Source of the DNA: Costus lasius
Taxonomy: Eukaryota; Streptophyta; Magnoliopsida; Zingiberales; Costaceae
Direction of reading: 5' to 3'
Assembly: GCA_027563935.2 (NCBI GenBank)
Contig: CM050450.1
Span: forward strand, 28,197,439 to 28,261,438
DNA: 64,000 nucleotides
The notes below the pieces were generated by a model, which saw nothing but the letters and a program-made list of their open reading frames with translations, was not told the origin of the DNA and did not search any database. Every line of letters begins with the position of its first letter. Position 1 is the first letter of the stretch. This document shows, piece after piece, positions 20,493 to 32,440 of this stretch. The translations under genes and the position numbers were made by a program.

Positions 20493-22243
20493 TTATTCGC
20501 ATGTGCATAGGCACAAGAGCTTACCTCGCGATCTGCAAACCCTCCTATAGTCTCTACATCACCAATCCAGTAAGTTGGATCCAACCAACTTATCCCTTTC
20601 CAGGGTACATCGCAGTGACCATCTGCCATTGTTCACAGCCATTGTTCTACAACAACCAAGAAATAACAGATCAGTACTACTTCAAATCATTTAAACTGGA
20701 CTTGTTTTAAATGATTATGGCTCCTACTAATTTAACCAAATTGACAACCCACAAAGTCAATCAAGAACTTTAAGATTTCCTAGTGAGATGAGATCCTTAT
20801 TCCACACAGGGCTTCGTGTCCCACGAGGGTGGGATGAGATGCACAAAGTGACCCATGCTTCTTAAGGTGGGCTGGATACAGCATCAAACCCTAACCTCTC
20901 AATGATGCCTCTAAAGTTTCATCATGTGCCCAGCACATATGAAAATCTAGTCAAGTCCATTCCTAACCGTTATGCCCAAGGCCAACGAGTTTCCTTGCGA
21001 AGGCATGTCCAGGGTAAAACTGTACTAGGGAAACCATTGCCACCACACACCTTCTAAAGATAAGTGGGTGTGTCCCACGAGGGTGGGAAACAGTTCACAA
21101 CACCACTGATCGATAGCTTGGTGAGGGCTACTAGACTTGATATTTTGATTGAGGGTTTTTGAGGTCTCATCATTTCAGTTTTATCTTATGTCTAACATTA
21201 TAGGCATGAAATCCTATAGTGATAACATAACGATAAAGCATCACAGGTATGTTTTAGCTTTTGTAAAGAAAGCAATAAAAGGATGATGTGATCATAGCCC
21301 ATTCAAGACATTGAACGTTGCCAAAAGGAGGTTCAACTCTTGACCTAGGACTCAAGCCCCTAAGAGTAGACCTAGCCTAGCCAACCTCTAGCTTGATCTT
21401 CAAGGATGGCTCCAAGGTCCTCCTTTCCATGGTTTAGATCTCAAACTCTAGAGGTAGTTTTAGGGAAACCCTAAAAGCACTCATAGGTTCGGCCAATGCC
21501 ATGGATCCTCCTCCAAGGAAGATGCGCCATCTTGCAAGCCACAAGAGGGATAGCTCACAAGAACAAGGCTCGGCCAAACCCTTGCTTGCGCCCCCATGCA
21601 AGGATGCGCCACCTTTGATGAAGCTTGTTGCGCCACCATGCAAGGTGCGCAAGCTTGATGCATGTGCCATGCTCCAAGTAGATACGCCACCCTAATCTTC
21701 TTCTTAGTTAAAAGCAAAAAAGAAAAGCGGCACATAGGCCTCACAAGGATACATCATAGGCATGCTAAGGGGCTTAACATATGACCACAACATCATGCAC
21801 AAACAAGGTATTTACACATGAAATTCTACATGCTCATGAAAAACTCAAAATCTGAAATTTTAGTTTCTCATAAAACAAGTCTCCCTTCCTCATCTTCTTA
21901 TCACAAATCTTTTGGTTATTTATGATCAACTTTCATGATGATTTCATAGATCCTATCGGCTGGCAATTTTGTTAGATCAAGAGACCCGGCCAGTCCGTAG
22001 ACACAATGTCCATCCTACTTGACAAAACTACGTGCGCCTTTGATCATAAATCAATCAAGAAAAATAACCCAAAATTCCAAAAGAGATTGAAAAGATTATA
22101 GGAACAAGAAACTATAATTTTTCCTACTTAGAAAAATCATGTGCCATGTGTTCATGCAATTTGTGAAAGCTGAAACATGGCATGTGAGCATGGAAAAACA
22201 TGAGAGTACATCGTTCGAGGCTCGCAAGTAGCTCTGATACCAC
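20493..22243 (-). mobile_element. Element E leader (5' internal region, truncated)
   Basis: Minus-strand leader of a copia-type element, joined to its 5' LTR by a PBS (plus gctctgatacca at 22231-22242). From about 20570 it aligns with element B's leader from about 32450 (gttgg...tccaaccaactta). It holds two tcccac-gagg-gtggga hairpins, at 20819-20834 and 21073-21088. Its gag, pol and 3' LTR are absent. The first few tens of bases after 20492 may instead be gypsy-1 LTR. Open frames near 21434-21744 lack recognisable domains. Confidence 0.75.
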
Positions 22244-24237
22244 TGTTGGAAAACCCACAGGGATATTTTATAATTTTTCATAGAGATTACATTTGCACAG
22301 CAGAAGAATATCCCGAAACAAGCCGATCCCAAAAAACCCAGTGAAGTTCTTCTTGCGAGGGAGTCGACATGATGAGATAGAAACTACCTTAGGAGCAAGA
22401 TGAGGCCAATGTCGAGGTAGGCGCCCAAGTGTTCGCCCTCTGCAGTCTCGCACACACGGATTCGTCAAGCTCTATTCTTCCACACCCGGTGCTAGCCTCG
22501 AGAAGAATATCCAAACCTTAGTTCACCTTCTTCAAAGCATGCGCCACCTCCAAGGCAAATGCGCCAATTGAAGAAGGAGAGGAGATGAAGAAGAAGCCGC
22601 CAAGATGTAGTCCTTCTTGCGCCAAAGGGAAGAAGCGAAGAAGACTTGCGGCCACTTACATGGAAGACTTGTGCCAATGCTTCCTTAGCTCTCACCCTCT
22701 TCACTCCCTCTTGATGTTGCTCACGGCAACAATAATATATACCTCTGGGGCACTCGCATGCATCTAATTATATAGATGCAAGAGGCGGCAAGACAAGAGC
22801 TAAGGGTGGCGTAAATTCCATGAAGATATGTACCTAGGGTTAGGGTTTGTATCAATTAGGGTTTAGGGTTTTGGAAAGTCTCCAAGACTTTACCATAAAC
22901 CTTACCTAATCTCCCATATGTGCCAAGGACCTTCCTAAGAAGTCATCCAAGCCATGTCAGCCCCTAGACTTGCCTAAGAGGCAAGCTTACCATCAAGGAA
23001 CAAAGGGGGAGGCGCCCTTTACTTCCTAATGAAGTAAAGGCGCCAAGCATCACCCCATTATACCCTTTGCGCCAATGGGGTTGCTATTTCTCCCCATTAT
23101 ACCCTTTTGGGTTCTTGTATCTTCATGATAACTTGTTATTGGGCCTCATTTGGTAATCAGCTAACCCAAACTTCATTGCATGGGTTGATTAAGCCATTGG
23201 ACCCAATCCAATGCGACCCTAATCCAAATGTGACCGATCTTGGTCAATTTCGGGTCATCCTGCCAAAAATGAAGTTTCGCTCCAATAACTCTCTTCCATC
23301 TCATCAGGCCCATTGGCGTTGATGAAATCTCTCAAATAGACCGAGTTATCCAATAACTCGATCATAAGTCTTCCCGATCAATACGAGAGCTCGAGTATCA
23401 AGGTGTGCAACTCTGTAGGTTCCTTTGATGTTGGCAATGCTGACCTAAGGTCACCACAAGCACTGAGTGGCACCTAACAGTGCATCTTTGCTACCCAAGT
23501 CATCGCAATGGATATTGACATCGACATCCCCATCATCGCAACTAGGTACAGATGCATTATAGTCCCTTTGTCGAACTGATATCTGATTGGACAAGTGTGT
23601 CATCACTTGTTTTAACCCAATCTCATGGTTATGACTAAATCAGGTTGTCACCTGGGTATGGCCATACACTTTCTATCATATAACCATAGAGGAGCACCAT
23701 GGATATCAAGCTTCCCTCAGGAAGGGGCAAATCCTCTGTTTGTCCATTGACCTTCTCATATGGGTCGTGACATGCTCAATGACAATCGTTATTACCTCCC
23801 AACTATGGTGAGGTGTTAGGTTGTATCAAAGCATGTCCCTAACCTTATAGAACGGTCAATGACCTCAAGTCAAAGGATCAATGCATCTCCTGTCACTCAT
23901 GAGGATAACTCATGACACCAAGTCATAGCCTCACAGCGGATCGGTCCAGTGTATCCACCACTGATATACCCATATATCTGCGTTAGCACCTCATGCCTAA
24001 CCAGCCCATATACCAGTCTCACAAGTACCAGAGCTGTGTCATATCCACTTAGGTACATCGACTGGGGACAACATTTTGAACACAGATCCAATCTGTCTCT
24101 AGGGACATTATCATATAAGTAAATGATCACAGATGTAAGCAAATAATGATAACGACAATGCCAGAATGATATAAATATCAGAGTCAAGTAGTACAAAGAA
24201 TGGACCGATACTAGGTATCAGGGCATAGACACCAACA
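22244..24237 (-). repeat. Element E 5' LTR
   Basis: 1994 bp, from tgttggaaaac to accaaca, with a PBS on its left side. It belongs to the same family as the solo LTRs at 38887, 51249 and 54618 (shared ctcatcaggcccattggcg, aactcgatcataag). It sits against gypsy-2 sequence at 24238, so E inserted in gypsy-2. The partner LTR is lost. Confidence 0.9.
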
Positions 24238-25052
24238 GCTTAGGCAACCTCTTGCGTTGTCTCATCGGTGACTACCCGCGTAGTTGGGATTTGGCCCTCC
24301 CCATTGCTGAGTTTGCATACAACAGCACACCCCATCGCTCAATGGGTTTGAGTCCATTCCAAGTCGTGTTAGGGCACCAACCTCGTAAACCTTTAGACTT
24401 GCATGGCATTCCCCATTCTGCTGATTTCGCTGAGTTCGCACCCGCGTTTACATGCCATATCGCCGGATTACATGATGAAATTCGCTAGCAAATATTTTTG
24501 AGCAATACTAGATATGCACACGGGGCCAACAAGCTTTGTAGCCCCCACCATTTTGATATAGGTGAGCAGGTTATGGTGCACATCCACCCTGAACGACTGA
24601 GGTCGCGAGCCAATTGGAAGCTACATGCGCATTGCGCCGGGCCTTACACAGTGTTGCGACGCGTCGAAGCCAATGCCTACGTCCTAGACCTCCTGGAGGA
24701 TGCTTTATGTAGCCCCATCTTTAACGTCACCGACCTACTGCCTTACCGACCGCCCCTCCACACCGACTCAATGCTAGGAGCCAGTTCTTATTCTCTGAAG
24801 GAGAATTCTTCCCACCGGGGGAGGATTGACGGAGCCGAAGGAGTCCAAGGGGCCCAAGAGGCCCATGGAGGCCAAGAAGACCAAGAAGACATACCATCAG
24901 ACTCCCCACGGGCAATGCCCGTGAACAGCCCAGAAGTGCAGGCATGCCCTGTTCCTCATACTGTTCGACGCTCTCAACGTTCTTCCCATCCCCCTAACCA
25001 TTTTGTGGTTATCAACCCGTCATCAACTAATGTAAAACTGAAAATGCCCTAG
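24238..25052 (+). pseudogene. Ty3/gypsy integrase C-terminal remnant (gypsy-2)
   Basis: Begins in LGNLLRCLIGDYPRSW, the end of the integrase core (LPIAEFAYNS, GLSPFQVVLGHQP), and continues through the GPY/F module (GPYTVLRR, FNVTDLLPYRP) to the tail VRRSQRSSHPPNHFVV and a stop at 25050-25052. One TAG at 24486-24488 interrupts the frame. Everything upstream, including the catalytic residues, was removed at the junction with element E. Same family as gypsy-1, but without the 87/105-bp repeats between GPY/F and the tail. Confidence 0.9.
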
Positions 25053-26589
25053 ATCTTCCTTAGGTATGTGGCTCCCTAGATGATAGCTATCTAACACAAG
25101 AACAGGGTTTCAAATGGTTTTAGAACTTTAAGCATGCGATTCAAAAAGAGTGGTATAGCTTGGTTAGAGGACACTTGAGGCCCCCTTAAAGGAAGGGAGC
25201 CAGATTCCCTCCGAAGTCTTTGTGACAAGGGCTTCATTTGGCTTGAGTTTAGCTGATGATTCTGTAAGTGCGAGCAAGTTCCCTTCAATTCCATCTATCG
25301 GCAAACTTCATAGCACTTCCAATCTCCCACAAGGAATCAAGGGCACGGTTAGTGGCAAGAGGACAATGGTGAGAGGCCTTCGGTTCACCCCCCCCCCCCC
25401 CCCAAAGATCAAAACACAAGGGATTGTCGGCTCACCCTTAACAAGAACAAGCACACGCTAATACATATTGTTTGTTTTCAAAAGAGGAAGACTAAGGTGC
25501 AAGTGGACAAATTACAAGGGCTTAAAACCCCTTTCTCCCTCAACGGAAACATTTCACTCAATAGATCTTGTGGCTATCCACTTTTGTTTCAAAATGAAAG
25601 ATGGAGATGAGTTGGACTCTTGGGCTTCTTCTTGCCAAAATATAGAGATTCGACTGGGATTATGTAGCTGAGGCTCTATGCGCATGCTTGGTACGGTTGT
25701 GTTTGATTGGTGTGGCTGCATGCGCATTCTGAACCTGGTTGGCACCTGGGTTTTGCTTAAGATTGAATTGGCGTTGCTACAATTTAGCTGCGTCAGGTTG
25801 CCGCACGTGTTTGCTGAAGATTGGGCTGTCATAGCTGGAATTGGTGGGTGCATGCATATGCTTGTTGGTGGCTGGAGTTGTATCTGATTGGTGGCTGTAT
25901 GGATTTGGCTTGGTTGTTGCTTGGCTGAATTGGAGTGGTTGCCGATTTGCTTGAAGATTTGACCGTGGCATTGAAACTTGAAGTTGACTGAGAATGGATG
26001 TGAGCTTTGACCTTGCTGAATTTGAACTTTCTTGAGATGTTGACTTATAGTTGAGGGAGTCAAGGGTGCCTTGTAAGTGTGTTATAGATGCAAAATATCC
26101 TAGGCTAATAACAACCTATTACATTCACTACAAAATAAAAACAAAGGCTGAAAAATAAATCCTAGGCTAAACCTAACTACAACAAAATAATATCAAGCAG
26201 GAAAGTAAACAAACTTACAAAATTATTCTACATGCTAGTCTTAACACACGCAAGACCAGGTAGAACACGATACCGAAATGTAACAAGTTCTAAATGCTGA
26301 AATGTAAACATACTTAAACATTAAAATGTTCCAAAATGTCCCACGGGTTAGAATGCAGGCAATAGTCAAAATTGGCACTACTTGAGTCATCTTGGGTCAA
26401 ATAGCTCGGGTTCGTTAAGTTGAATCCATGCCTCTACATCATCAACCATGTCAACGCCTCTCCAACACATGAACATGACAACGAGGCCTTCCGAAGCACC
26501 GACGAATGACCACTACCACAATCGGGTGCTCAACACCGGCCGAGAGTCAGCCAACACCGTCCAGAATTAGCCCACCATCAACAAGTTTT
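25053..26589. other. No gene recognised; probable gypsy-2 3' region
   Basis: About 1.5 kb without a recognisable protein. A C homopolymer of about 17 bases ends near 25405. A 169-residue minus-strand frame (25554-26063) is rich in Gln, Asn and Ser and looks like the complement of T/G-rich repetitive sequence (ttggctg, ttgattgg words). The position, between a gypsy C-terminus and an LTR-like promoter, suggests element sequence, but I could not match it to anything else in the window. Confidence 0.4.
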
Positions 26590-27430
26590 GTTGCTTCATC
26601 GCTGCTTGCTCGGAGATGGTGTGAGCCCAATCCATGTGTTGACATCATGCACTGACATCTTCACCTACTCTTTAGTTGGTAGGATTCTTATTCCAGTATC
26701 TTTTACTTTTAGGTTGTTAGGGAGTGGTTGGCTTATCCAACTACCCTTTCCATGCATTTTGTGTGAGATTGTCATGTGTTTGTTTGCACTCATGTCATGT
26801 ATTTTGTGTGAGCTTGTCATGTCTCTTGTGTGAGCTCTTGTCATGTGTTTTGTAAGCTCCCTCTCTTCCCCTATAAAAGGGAGTGGAGACTAGTTGTTTC
26901 TTCAGCTTACCAGTTTGCTTCTTAGTTGTAGCCTCCAAGTGAGTGGGAGCCTACTAAGTTCCTCATGGTAGCTCTGAGCGAGGATCGAGTGTTTGTAAAC
27001 ACGACCAGGCCGCCTGAGTGACTTGTACTCCGAGGATCCTCCTCGCTTGTTGTTTCGAATCAAAGTTACGAGGCACACACTACCTCTTCCTTTCCAATTG
27101 CTTGTGTTCACATTTGGTGTTGTTCACTTGTGGATGTGTCTAGGGCGGATGGCTGCAGCTAGATCCATCGCTCCACTGTGAAGGCTTGTTGTTGCGCTTG
27201 ATGAAGATTGGCTCGCCTGAGAGAGGTTAGTAGTTTACTTAAGTGAAAGCCATGGTTTTTCGTGTGCTGCCGGTATTGCTCAACTAGTATTCCACTCGGT
27301 TTTTTTCATTGTGTTTTCATCGACGGTTTCCCTCCGACGCATTTTTCTTCCCTCATCTAATGCCCCTCTCATGTTTTTTGCATCATAAGTTTCGCCACCT
27401 TAGAGTACAGCATATAAGGACCAACCCTCC
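26590..27430 (+). mobile_element. Gypsy-2 LTR-like region
   Basis: T-rich U3-like sequence, a TATA box at 26871-26879, then a transcribed-looking part. An acggtttccct segment near 27325 is shared with gypsy-1 near 3211. Between about 26755 and 26860 a word of the type tgtgtgagcttgtcatgt recurs three to four times with drift. Ends are not defined by TG/CA, so the borders are approximate. Confidence 0.5.
26871..26879 (+). promoter_or_regulatory. TATA box of gypsy-2 LTR
   Basis: ctataaaag after a pyrimidine run, matching the box at 2916 in gypsy-1. Confidence 0.6.
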
Positions 27431-27483
27431 TACAACATGCTCCATCAGGAGGGATGCGCGAAGAGCAAGAGGGAAGGAGAGTG

Positions 27484-29724
27484 TGTTGGGAATCCCCGGG
27501 CCAATTTTAAAATTTTAATCATACCGGAAGCGATGGCCCGAAACAGGATAACCCTAAGAGCCAGGATCCCTTACGAGTGATCCACCGAATGTGTCAGAGT
27601 AGTATACCTTTATTCGCATAATCCTAGGGGCTGGTGATGACGAAGAAGAGGCGCACAAGTGTCCGCCCTCTACAATCGTGCACACACAGACTGCTCGAGA
27701 TTCTCTTCACTCCGCACCTGGTGCTAGCCTTCGGGAGGAAGATCATGTTGCCAATGTCGCAGCCCTCTTTGCTTGCGCCATCTCCAAGATGCGCCAAAGA
27801 GGTGATGAAGGGAGAAGATTGACCACAAGGAGAGGGAAGCTCTACAACTTGTGTCAATCTCTTGTCTAGCCACCTTTCCTCATGACATGCACCATCATGA
27901 AGATGCACCCATGAGGTGAGTTTCCATGAGGTAAGTCTCCTTCTCATCCTTTATAGACAACAACCTAAGAAGAAGTGCCTATGATGATGAGAAGAGATAC
28001 CATCACTTCTCTTCTTCTCCTTTCTTCTCCACATGCGCCAACTTCATGGAAGTTGCGCCCATGATAAGAAATCATCCTTCTTCATGCATCAATCCCTCCA
28101 AGGGATACATCATCGAAGAAGGAGGAAGGCTCCAAGCCTTCTTTTGTGCCCATGGAAGAAGAAGGTGTTGCCACCATGAAGGTGGCGCCACTTCTCTCTT
28201 GGAGGCGCCATAGAGAAGGAGATATCATCTCCTCTTGTGCCAATCCTTCCAAAGGATGCACCATGGAGAAAGGAAGAAGCTCCAAGGTGGTCTCAAGCAC
28301 CTAGAGGGGATGAAGCTTGTCATCCATGGTGGTAGGCGACACCTCCTTACATGTAGTCACCATGGAGAAGAGATTAGAGGTGTACGGCTAGGTTTTGATG
28401 AGTTATATAGATGATTTCGGCTAGGGCTTCATTAATTACGAATTTTCATAATTAATAAGCACCTAGATCCATTAATGCTTAATGGATGCGAATCCACAAC
28501 TTAAGTGATGAATATATCTAATATAAATATTCACTTAAGTTGTGCGTGGCCCCCATGACTTAAGCTGTGAAGAAAATGAATATTTATATTCATTTTAGCG
28601 CTTAAGTCGTGGGCCCACATGTTACGTTTAAATCAATCGCAAAAAGCCTCCGAACAAAACCGGAGCTTAAACCCAATATTTGACCACTCGACTGAACCTA
28701 GTCCATCGAGGTCAAACGTGGTCACCCGAAGGTCAACCGGGGTCAACTGAAGTCAAAACGCAACATCATCCCAAAAGATCATCTCCAACTCATCAGATGC
28801 ATCCGCGATGCATCGGACTCCCAAACTGACTCGAATCAACCAAATGACTCGATCATAGGCAACTCGATCAATACGAGATCTCGAGCGTCTAGGTGTGCGA
28901 CCCTGTAGGTTCCTTAGATGTTGGCAGCGATAACCTCACATCATCACAAGCAATGAGTGGCATCTAGCAGTACATCATTGCTACCCAAGTCCTCGGAATG
29001 GAGTCGTCATCGACATCCCCTAAAACTGCGACAAGATACATGTACACTCTAGTCCTTTTGCCAAACTGATCATCCAAGTCGGACAAGTGTGTCACACTTG
29101 TTAATTCCAACATCAATGGTCATGACTCTATTCAGGCTTAACCTGGGTGTGGCCACACACTTTTAGTCATGCACCATGTAGGGCCCATGGACATCAAACT
29201 TCCCCACAGGGAAGGGGCAAATCCTCTATTGGCACATTAAATCTCTCATATGGCTCAAGATATACCCAATGACAACCGTTATGACTCCCCTATTACGCGG
29301 AGTGTTAGGTTGTATCAAAGTACATCCATCACCATATAGAGATATCAATGCCCTCAAGTCCAGGACGTGTAAATCTCTGTCACTGTGATATTTTGACCTG
29401 TGACACCAAGTCAAATCCTCACGGTGGGTCGATCCAGTATATCTTCCTTGATATACCCATATGCCTACGTTAGCAACCCGTGCTCAACCAGCGCATATAC
29501 CAGTCTCAAGTGTATCATAGCTGTCCCTTATCCACTATGACACTTGACCGGGGATTATTCTTTGAGATCAGATAGAATCTATCTCCAGGGACATTGTATA
29601 TGCAAATGTACATATATGATCCAGATGTACAAAAGGCATAACAACAACTATGCCAGGATGTATATCACAAATAAATGTGACTCATATCGGACCAGCCACA
29701 GGTCCTAGGGCATACACACCAACA
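27484..29724 (-). repeat. Element B 3' LTR (left copy)
   Basis: 2241 bp, tgttgggaatcc to accaaca. A minus-strand TATA-like ctatataac lies at 28402-28410. Two adjacent large inverted repeats occupy 28495-28608. Open frames near 27624-27947 and 28082-28300 recur in the other LTR only because the LTR is duplicated. Confidence 0.95.
28495..28608. repeat. Two adjacent inverted repeats in LTR B
   Basis: First: cacaacttaagtga (28495-28508) pairs perfectly with tcacttaagttgtg (28531-28544). Second: gacttaagc (28557-28565) with gcttaagtc (28600-28608), enclosing aaaatgaatat (28573-28583) with atattcatttt (28586-28596). The right LTR has the same structure near 35456-35569, with small changes. LTR G has a related arrangement near 41040-41140. 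Confidence 0.85.
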
Positions 29725-32440
29725 ATCTCCCACTTGCACTAGGATCCTGTTATTGTGTCACCACAATCAACATATCCTCAGTCAGACCTGCCACGCTCCT
29801 GCTGCGCCAGAGCATCGGTCAGTGGGCCTATCGTGACTCTCTCGGTGTAAACATCTGCAATCTCACAGCACTTCTGTCTCCAAGACAAAGTGGAAGCCCT
29901 CGAGTATGTGTTTGGATCTTTAGGTGAAACCTTGGTTTTTCTGTCATGCGTTATTGCTCATTTGTTCTCACAAATAGAGACCAATAACGGTTTGACAACC
30001 ATTTAAAGTTCAATGAAGAACTCCCATATTCAAACAGCTTCCTAGAAGCCATAACATACTCTGCCTTCAATTCAAGATGATGGTAATCCGTCATGAAGCC
30101 TTTCACGGCTTCCTTTACTACCAGACATAAAACTAATGCTGCAATCAAGGTCAGAATAGAACAAGCTATCAAGTGTTACCCTATACACCAAGCTTTTCTT
30201 ATCTCTACCACTCGAGAACCATTCCTATAGTTCTTTGTAGAACCAAGAATGTTTTCTCCTTATCCAGTGCCATGCACCTGGATTGGACCTGGTATCAATT
30301 GGTTATGCTCTTGGCACTAACCACATCTGGTCTATAACATACCAACATCGATGTATGTTGTCTAACTTAGGACTTGAAGTTTCTTGGATCTATCCAAAAA
30401 CTCTCACACCTACCCTATAGGTGATGTCCACTAAGTTATTTATCACGAGACACTTCCCAATCATCTCTTCACCAAGTGAAGGATCAGGATGTCGTCTCTG
30501 ATGATCTGTATGTACCTAACATACAAGACCAGAGATGTCATTAAACTCCAACTGCACTCAGGCACCATAGAATGAAGATTCTCTATATTGAGTTTAGGAG
30601 TTACCCATAAATCAAAGTTAGACGAATCGTATCAACCTGTACAGCCTGTGTGTTCTGAGCCTCAGGTTACCCATAACCTGTAAAACTAGCCCAGAGTCCA
30701 TCTTTGACCAAATGTGTCAAAAAGTTGACCTTGGATTATATCCAAGTCAAAGTTTCTCCCACTAGCCTTTTTCAAGAGAAAATCTTTCCCAAGAAAATCA
30801 GCACCTTAAGCAGTAACCAAGTTATTCTCTTGTGGGATTATGGAAGCAGTATCCCCAAAGGATACCGCATACACACATATGTTAGATATGGAACATCTTT
30901 CAGTGTTTAGGAAAAACTATTCATTTTGCACAACCTTTACAAGGAGTTATATGACTTCTCTTACATCGAATTACGCCAACCATAACTCGATTCCTCCAAT
31001 TAGACACTCATCCTCAATGAAGAGTTCTATCAGGAGTGAGCTATGAGGAAATCTCATACTCTTAGGGACAGTCATAAACTGTGGCTCAAGTGCTTTCTCA
31101 CAAATTAGAAAGCTTTATGGATTTATCAAGCTGGTCTCCTTTTATATCCATCAGATATATCTATAAAGGATTAGTACCCCATCTTTGGTTCACTTATTAG
31201 TCTTGTCCATACACTAAAGTGTATGAGGGCTAACAAGTTTCTAGATCTTCCACTTGTAACAAGTGAAGAGCATCAATGTCGTTGTCCTTAGTAAACAAGC
31301 CCCATACGAGTCAAGCTCTCAAGAGAGGTTGATCCGACTCATTCTCCTGAAAGGAGATTGAATCCATAAGTCCATTTGCATGGAGTCAATGGATTAGGTT
31401 CTTGTCTTACATGGCCCAAACAACATTGCCAAAGATAGGTACAGAACCATTTAATCTTTATCCATAAGGGATGATTCATTGTCCTTGCTAGGAGGTACAC
31501 ATGAATCGATTCAATTCTTATTCCCACATTTTCTGAACCCTTGGTTGCCCACAACCTACATATATGGTTCAGATTCCATCTTTGATCCTTTTGTGCTAAG
31601 TGGTTGACCTTGGACTAAATCCAAGTCATTACTTCCTCCCACTAGCCTTTTTTAAGGAAAGACATTTCCAAGAAAAATGGCACTATGAGCAACAATTACT
31701 TGTTCTCCTGTGGGTTTATGGAAATTTGTATCCCTAAGTGAACTTAGGATACACCACTTACACTTTATCAGATCTTGATTCTATGGTAATAGAACCTCAA
31801 ATATATGACCCAAAGTCTCATATCTCTAGATCCTGATGATGAGTCATGTCATCTCCTAACTTGGAGATACATTTAAGATGGAATTAAGTTCATTGTGGAA
31901 TAAGCTTTTAGCATCACCTACAAAGTCTTGACCCCAGAGAGAGCGAGATCTCCTACCGTTATGGCAGCATCATATGCCCCAACTGGTAGGTCAGTCTCTC
32001 TATGTCAGCATTGCCCTATTTCTATTGAGCACCAAAATACTTTTGCAAGTGTTGGTCTCATTATGCGGTATGATATACCCATGTGTTAGAAACAGGCAAT
32101 TTGACTTTAGGCAACACAATTACTTGAGCCAGAAGACGAAGGGCTACTTCTCTTCTCCTTGTTTTGAGGTCGCTAGCAATCAATCTTGAGCACCTTATCT
32201 CCTATACCTATTTCATCTTTAATGCATTAGTCAAGCACTCAGGCCTACCTTTGCATTATAGGACTGCTTTAGAGGTTACAGCTTTCTATTCTATCTTGTC
32301 CCTGGAAGGCGACATACTATCAATAGACAAGCTACCCCTTAAGCATCCTCATCAGCCAAAGGACTGTAGATGAAATGGGTTTAGGTAAAGGCCACTCAAG
32401 GAGATACAGCTTTTCCTCGAGCTTGAGGACAATCCTCAAA
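29725..32440 (-). pseudogene. Element B pol remnant with an internal duplication
   Basis: A decayed minus-strand copia pol. Near the PPT the plus strand keeps ctgctgcgccagagc, the pol C-terminus. RNase H traces include LKAEYVMASRKL (about 30070), a version of TEAEYVAASE. The integrase-RT linker (plus cccactagcctttttcaag) occurs twice, near 30751 and 31640. Both copies are preceded by a matching ttgaccttgga segment and followed by a matching ttctc(t/c)tgtgggtttatgga-type segment about 900 bp apart. So two partial pol copies are joined head to tail. No frame is functional. Confidence 0.7.

Noticed and set aside
25554..26063. 169-residue minus-strand frame rich in Gln, Asn and Ser
   Set aside because: It is the complement of T/G-rich, word-repetitive sequence, without a domain or an upstream promoter; best read as compositional.
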